Origin: Marinifilum breve
GTDB taxonomy: Bacteria > Bacteroidota > Bacteroidia > Bacteroidales > Marinifilaceae
NCBI RefSeq assembly: GCF_003202155.1
Contig: NZ_QFLI01000003.1
Span: 62,001-126,000, forward strand
DNA: 64,000 nucleotides
Direction of reading: 5' to 3'
In this document: in pieces, positions 59,891 to 64,000 of the stretch
How positions within the stretch are numbered: position 1 is the first letter of the stretch
Layout: each line of letters starts with the position of its first letter
Translations under genes and position numbers: made by a program
The notes under the pieces: model-generated
Database searches by the model: none
Told to the model about the DNA's origin: nothing
What the model saw: the letters and a program-made list of their open reading frames with translations, nothing else

Positions 59891-60991
59891 ATGAGGTGGA
59901 TTCTACTGATTGGACTTATCTTTTATTGGAATTGTGGCTTTGCTCAGAAAATTCTTGAACAAAGAACTTTAAGTACAAGCCTTATATATCATCATGGATT
60001 GAGTGTTCCTAAAACTCCAGAACTAAACTACCTCATTCAAGACAAGCTATCTGCCAAAGAATTAAGGATTGGAATCCATCCTAATCCAAATAAAAGCTGG
60101 ATCAATCAATACTCAGTAAGTGAGATTGGTATAGCCTATTATCAAGGTTCTCTGGGAAGTGATGAAGTACTTGGAGAAATAAATTCAATCTACCCATACA
60201 TTACTTTTCGCTTGAGCAACTGGAAAAACCTAAACCTATTTACAAGCATAGGTACAGGAATTGGCATAGTTTCTAAACCATTTCATCCAGTAGAAAACTA
60301 TGCAAATAAATTAATTGGATCAAAATACAATGCTCATGTAAATTTAAATTTTCAACTAGAATATGAACTAGATCCCTTTAGTCTAATTGGAGGCATCTAT
60401 TTTAGTCATATTTCAAATGGATCAACCAAACATCCTAATAGTGGTTTCAACTACATCACAAGCAACATAGGAGTTTCAATAGATTGGGGAAAAAGAAAAA
60501 AAATCAGAAAGGTTGATATTTTATATCCCAAATTAGACAATGAATTCTTCTTTATTTCAAACCATGCTTTTAAGGAAAAAAGTGCTAACGATCCTCACAC
60601 TTATTATGTGAGCAATCTATCCACAGGATACTTATGGGGTATTAACTCAAAGCATCGTTTAGGGTTTGGGATTGATTTATTCTATGATGAATCTATTAAT
60701 CGAGGGGACTGGAACCTTTCTCCTGAAACTGATTTCGAAAATAGGATTTACCAGGGAATATTTATAGGACATGATTTTGTATTTAGCCGTCTTTCATTTT
60801 CAGCTCAAGTAGGAGTTTATACATATTACCAATCTAAACCAGCCTCCTCTTCTCTTTATAATCGACTTGCTTTCAGATATAAAATCAACAAACACCTGCT
60901 AATTAATCTTGGATTGAAAGCATATTTAGACCAATCGGATTATATAGAATTTGGTATTGGATATTATTTTAATAAAACTAAAAAGTCATGA
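59891..60991 (+). CDS. PagL-like acyloxyacyl hydrolase, copy 2
   Basis: 366 residues from ATG 59891 (MRWILLIGLIF...GFAQ signal peptide). Same architecture as copy 1: PNKSWINQYSVSEIGIAYYQ, GSLGSDEVLGE, FSHISNGSTKHPNSGFN with the catalytic-type His and Ser, then LSTGYLWGINSKHRLGFGID. The two copies clearly come from one tandem duplication of the two-gene unit. It ends overlapping the intact GIN lipoprotein (ATGA). An outer-membrane lipid A modifying role is inferred. Confidence 0.78.
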   Translation: MRWILLIGLIFYWNCGFAQKILEQRTLSTSLIYHHGLSVPKTPELNYLIQDKLSAKELRIGIHPNPNKSWINQYSVSEIGIAYYQGSLGSDEVLGEINSIYPYITFRLSNWKNLNLFTSIGTGIGIVSKPFHPVENYANKLIGSKYNAHVNLNFQLEYELDPFSLIGGIYFSHISNGSTKHPNSGFNYITSNIGVSIDWGKRKKIRKVDILYPKLDNEFFFISNHAFKEKSANDPHTYYVSNLSTGYLWGINSKHRLGFGIDLFYDESINRGDWNLSPETDFENRIYQGIFIGHDFVFSRLSFSAQVGVYTYYQSKPASSSLYNRLAFRYKINKHLLINLGLKAYLDQSDYIEFGIGYYFNKTKKS

Positions 60992-61731
60992 AAATCATCC
61001 ATTACTTACTCATTTTATTCTACTTACTTAATTCATCCTGTTCATTCATTAATCCTCTGGAAGACAGCGGAACAGAAACCGATGTGCTATTCGAAACCAA
61101 AACATTTAATACAATAGTACTTGAGGGCATTTTCTCAATTACCATCATTCAGGATGATAGTCACTCTATCTATTTTAAAGGAGGAGAAAATATCCTTGAT
61201 AAATTTTCATTTACTGATCAGGAAAATACGCTGACTATAAAGCATGATTATAGCAATTGGCTACACAACTTAGAAATTCCAAAACTAGAAATTCATTGCT
61301 CCGAACTTAAGGAGATCAAGTTTCAAACTTCTTGCAATCTTCAAACTGAGGGAACTCTTTCAGGTGATAAAATGGCAATATTCCTGACAGAAGAAGCTGA
61401 CATTGTAGAAATGAATCTAAACTTAAAATTCGATACTTTTAGCTTTGACAGTAGAGGATCAAGTTCTGGTAAACATACATTTAAAGGCATATGCAATAAC
61501 GCTAATTTTACACTAAATAGTAGTAACAATATATTCGCTAATGAATTGGAAACTGATAAAATGAGAATTGGTCACAACGGACTTGGTAATGCCCATATTT
61601 GGGTAAACGACAGCCTAAATGTAACATTCTACAATTCAGGCAATGTTTACTATAAAGGAAATCCATACATTACCGTTAACAGAGTTCAAGTCAATAATCA
61701 AAAAGCTTCTGGCCAAGTTTTACCACAGTAA
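60988..61731 (+). CDS. GIN-domain (DUF2807) lipoprotein, copy 2 (intact)
   Basis: 247 residues. Signal peptide with lipobox (LLNSSC, Cys18) and a right-handed beta-helix-like GIN domain (ITIIQDDSHSIYFKGGENIL, LTIKHDYSNWLHNLEIP, HNGLGNAHIWVNDSLNVTFY, GNVYYKGNP). Such proteins are surface lipoproteins of unknown ligand. Coupled to the PagL-like gene by a 4-base overlap, so the pair probably works in the outer membrane together. Convergent with lpxB, leaving only two bases between the stops. Confidence 0.82.
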   Translation: MKIIHYLLILFYLLNSSCSFINPLEDSGTETDVLFETKTFNTIVLEGIFSITIIQDDSHSIYFKGGENILDKFSFTDQENTLTIKHDYSNWLHNLEIPKLEIHCSELKEIKFQTSCNLQTEGTLSGDKMAIFLTEEADIVEMNLNLKFDTFSFDSRGSSSGKHTFKGICNNANFTLNSSNNIFANELETDKMRIGHNGLGNAHIWVNDSLNVTFYNSGNVYYKGNPYITVNRVQVNNQKASGQVLPQ

Positions 61732-61733
61732 TA

Positions 61734-62864
61734 TTATTGAGACTTTAAATCCTCAACAATCATCTTGGCAAATCGAGCAGAAGCTCCTGCTCCACCCAAC
61801 TTTTCGTTTAATAGTTGATAGTTCTCAAGCATTTCCGAACGGTAGTTTCCTTCTTCTAAAATATTTTTCAACTCTTGTTTAATACTTTGCTTGTTACAGT
61901 AATGTTGAATCAATTCTTTCACAATCAATTGATCCATCACCAAATTAACCAAGGAAATGTATTTTACTTTTAGCAATCGCTTGCCAATTGCAAAAAGAAT
62001 TTTGCCACCACCAGTAATATAGCAAACCACCTGAGGAATTCTTAAAAGAGCAGTTTCCAAAGTAGCAGTTCCCGAAGTTACCAATGCCGCTTTCGACTGC
62101 TGCAATAAATCGTAGGTTTGTCCGTAAACAAATTTCACATCTCTATCGCCCACTACTTGTGAATAAAATTCCTTTGTAATTGAAGGAGCTGCAGCAACTA
62201 CAAACTGATGATCTGGAAAATCACCAACAACATCTAACATTACAGGAAGTATTCTTTCTATTTCCTGCTTTCTGCTTCCAGCCAATAAGGCTACAATTGG
62301 TTTATTTGACAGATTGTTTTTAGCCGTGAAGTCTTCAAATGATTCATCTTTGTTTGGACGATTTTCAATGGCATCCAACAAAGGATTTCCACCAAAACTC
62401 ACCTCATAATTGTGCTTTTTGTAGAATTCTGTTTCAAAAGGAAAAATAGTGAACATGCGATCAACATAAGCTTTAATCTTCTTTACTCTCCCCTCTTTCC
62501 AGGCCCAAATTTTTGGTGATATGTAATAATGAACACGAATTCCATTTTCCTTTGCAAACTTTGCCATTCGTAAATTAAATCCAGGATAATCCACAAGAAT
62601 TAAAACATCAGGCTTGTATTCCAAAAGATCCTTCTCGCACAAAGAAAAATTCGCTCGAATCTTTCCCAAATTCTTTAGCACAGTTAAGAATCCCATAAAA
62701 GCTGTTTCTCGATAATGCTTTACCAATTCACCGCCTTGTGCTTGCATAAGGTCGCCACCCCAGAATCGAAATTCGGCTGCCGAATCCTCATTTTTTATTT
62801 CTTTCATCAAGTTCGAAGCATGTAGATCTCCTGATGCTTCTCCTGCTATAATATAATATCTCAT
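61734..62864 (-). CDS. lpxB: Lipid-A-disaccharide synthase
   Basis: 376 residues from ATG 62864 (MRYYIIAGEASGDLHASNL, the conserved start); an in-frame Met at 62930 would add 22 residues encoded across two hairpins. GT19 features: FWGGDLMQAQGGEL, YISPKIWAWKEGRVKKI, MFTIFPFE, LLAGSRKQEIERILP, VTSGTATLETAL. It joins UDP-diacylglucosamine and lipid X in lipid A synthesis. The neighbouring PagL-like genes also act on lipid A. Confidence 0.95.
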   Translation of the reverse strand: MRYYIIAGEASGDLHASNLMKEIKNEDSAAEFRFWGGDLMQAQGGELVKHYRETAFMGFLTVLKNLGKIRANFSLCEKDLLEYKPDVLILVDYPGFNLRMAKFAKENGIRVHYYISPKIWAWKEGRVKKIKAYVDRMFTIFPFETEFYKKHNYEVSFGGNPLLDAIENRPNKDESFEDFTAKNNLSNKPIVALLAGSRKQEIERILPVMLDVVGDFPDHQFVVAAAPSITKEFYSQVVGDRDVKFVYGQTYDLLQQSKAALVTSGTATLETALLRIPQVVCYITGGGKILFAIGKRLLKVKYISLVNLVMDQLIVKELIQHYCNKQSIKQELKNILEEGNYRSEMLENYQLLNEKLGGAGASARFAKMIVEDLKSQ

Positions 62865-62881
62865 GGAATTCTGAATTATGA

Positions 62882-62922
62882 TCCCGACAGTTATCGGGAA
62901 TGAGTTGAGAATTAAATTCTCA
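62882..62922. repeat. Two short inverted repeats before lpxB
   Basis: TCCCGA (62882-62887)/TCGGGA (62894-62899) and TGAGAATT (62906-62913)/AATTCTCA (62915-62922). The first resembles the short CCCGATA..TATCGGG palindromes common in Bacteroidota intergenic DNA. They lie in the lpxB leader. Confidence 0.5.
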
Positions 62923-62988
62923 CAATTCAATACTTACTTGTTGATTTGGGTTCAATCACCAAATCTTATTTTTCTTACGTATCAGTTA

Positions 62989-63288
62989 TTAAAATCCAAA
63001 ACGAAAAACCATTATGGCAAAAGAATACAATATTGTAGCCAACAGTACACCTCTAGCCGCTTTCAACAAATCGGTTTTAATAAACAGAAAGAAAAAAACA
63101 ATATTTCCAAAGTATACTCCTAAAGCCATTACCTTAGTATACACCCTGTAAATTAGTAAACTGTCAATAAATTCCTTAATGGTCAATTCATCCTGAAAAC
63201 GCACCACATAAGCCAACAAAATTGATAACACAGGTACAAGCAAACCAATAACAAGTCCTAAAATAGTAGAATTAATCTTCGACTTCAT
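62989..63288 (-). CDS. Small membrane protein between surE and lpxB
   Basis: 99 residues with three hydrophobic segments (about 8-28 STILGLVIGLLVPVLSILLA; 53-70 VMALGVYFGNIVFFFLFI; 79-97 GVLLATILYSFAIMVFRF). No family recognised. Its start overlaps the end of surE by 17 bases, and lpxB follows after 124 bases, so it is probably in one operon with both. Confidence 0.7.
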   Translation of the reverse strand: MKSKINSTILGLVIGLLVPVLSILLAYVVRFQDELTIKEFIDSLLIYRVYTKVMALGVYFGNIVFFFLFIKTDLLKAARGVLLATILYSFAIMVFRFGF

Positions 63289-64000
63289 AATCCCAAGTTT
63301 TTAGGTCTTCCACCAATTGGTGAGCTGTCATATCTATTTTTGTAGGAACAACTGATGCATAGCCATTATTAATTGCCCATTCATCTGTTTCTTCAGCATT
63401 CGGTTCTGCATTCTTAAAGTAACCTGTCAACCAATAATAATCGCCTCCAAAAGGATCTTGTCTGTGATCAAACTCCTCTTTCCAACGTCCATCTGCCTGG
63501 CGACAAACACGAATACCGTTTATATCTCCTTTAGGGAAATTCACATTCAAACAAACGCTTCTTTCCAATCCTTTTTCAATTAAATTGGCAAAAATCTTTC
63601 GCCCATATTTAATACTTTGCGAAAAATCAGCATCTGCGCTAAAATCGTTAAGTGAGTATCCAATAGAAGGAATTCCATTCAAACAACCTTCAATAGTTGC
63701 TCCCATGGTTCCCGAGTAAAGCACACTAACCGATGTATTTGCACCATGATTAATACCTGATACCAGAAAATCAGGAGTTCGAGGTAAAATCTTGTTCAAA
63801 GCCAATTTTACACAATCAACCGGAGTTCCTTTACAAGAATAAATGTGCAGATTTTCCTCGTCGCGAACCTTTTTTATTCGGATAGGCACTTCTACCGTTA
63901 TAGAATTTGATTTTCCGGAATTAGAACGGTTTGGAGCAACGACATAAATGTCGCCAAATCCTTTAACCATTGCCACCAAAGCTTTAATTCCTTTGGCATT
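63272..64000 (-). CDS. surE: 5'-nucleotidase SurE (N-terminus beyond window)
   Basis: The frame runs to the last base of the window (AKGIKALVAMVKGFGDIYVV), so about ten N-terminal residues with the metal-binding TNDDG motif are missing. SurE features: VVAPNRSNSGKSNSIT, GTPVDCVKLALNKIL, PDFLVSGINHGANTSVSVLY, SGTMGATIEGCLNGIPSIGYSL. It hydrolyses 5' and 3' nucleotides in a metal-dependent way and is part of stress survival. In Bacteroidota it is often next to lpxB, as here. Confidence 0.95.
   Translation of the reverse strand, partial: NAKGIKALVAMVKGFGDIYVVAPNRSNSGKSNSITVEVPIRIKKVRDEENLHIYSCKGTPVDCVKLALNKILPRTPDFLVSGINHGANTSVSVLYSGTMGATIEGCLNGIPSIGYSLNDFSADADFSQSIKYGRKIFANLIEKGLERSVCLNVNFPKGDINGIRVCRQADGRWKEEFDHRQDPFGGDYYWLTGYFKNAEPNAEETDEWAINNGYASVVPTKIDMTAHQLVEDLKTWDYEVED

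Overview
The window is AT-rich DNA of a member of the Bacteroidota. Support: a FecR / TonB receptor / DUF4249 locus, gliding genes gldF and gldG, LpxB and PagL-like outer-membrane genes, and promoters of the Bacteroidota type (TTTG or TTG, about 19 bases, TAnnTTTG) ahead of tRNA-Trp and a CysZ-like gene. The gene content resembles marine Marinilabiliales/Marinifilaceae, but that rank is an inference.

Layout. 1-7.6 kb is host: the end of a FecR anti-sigma gene, its TonB-dependent receptor and a DUF4249 lipoprotein, a CDGSH iron-sulfur protein, tRNA-Trp, a small basic protein, a GIY-YIG nuclease pseudogene between two copies of a palindromic repeat, and an MsbA-like ABC exporter. 7.63-43.96 kb is a prophage of about 36.3 kb bounded by a 17-bp direct repeat (7627-7643 and 43942-43958). 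43.99-64.0 kb is host again: purB, a CysZ/EI24 protein, NfeD protease, GNAT, MgtC, a methyltransferase, acyl-CoA ligase, FAH hydrolase, a 3'-5' exonuclease, dnaN, gldG-gldF, two tandem PagL-like/GIN-lipoprotein pairs (one GIN gene broken), lpxB and surE.

The prophage is a siphovirus with an HK97-type head. Left end: tyrosine integrase, a sigma-like HTH protein and a Schlafen/AlbA_2 protein. One long late operon on the minus strand runs from about 30.0 kb down to 11.0 kb: HNH nuclease, small and large terminase, portal, fused protease-capsid, connector genes, tail tube, tail chaperones joined by a clear -1 frameshift site (A AAA AAC), tape measure, tail tip, fibre, coiled-coil membrane protein and holin. 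An 820-bp non-coding stretch (30022-30840) with short direct repeats separates it from a rightward set: a protein with family-A-polymerase-like palm motifs, a GHKL-ATPase/Shedu-like nuclease fusion, a coiled-coil protein, an N6-adenine methyltransferase and a DUF5675 lysin. The right end carries minus-strand cargo, notably a four-gene operon of AbiH plus three membrane proteins.

The best candidates for an undescribed system are the AbiH-membrane operon (39444-43644) and the GHKL-Shedu fusion (32207-34228). Both look like prophage-borne anti-phage cargo. A third point is the integration site: the attachment core lies in the stem of the purB terminator, and the phage seems to bring a replacement terminator just inside its right end.
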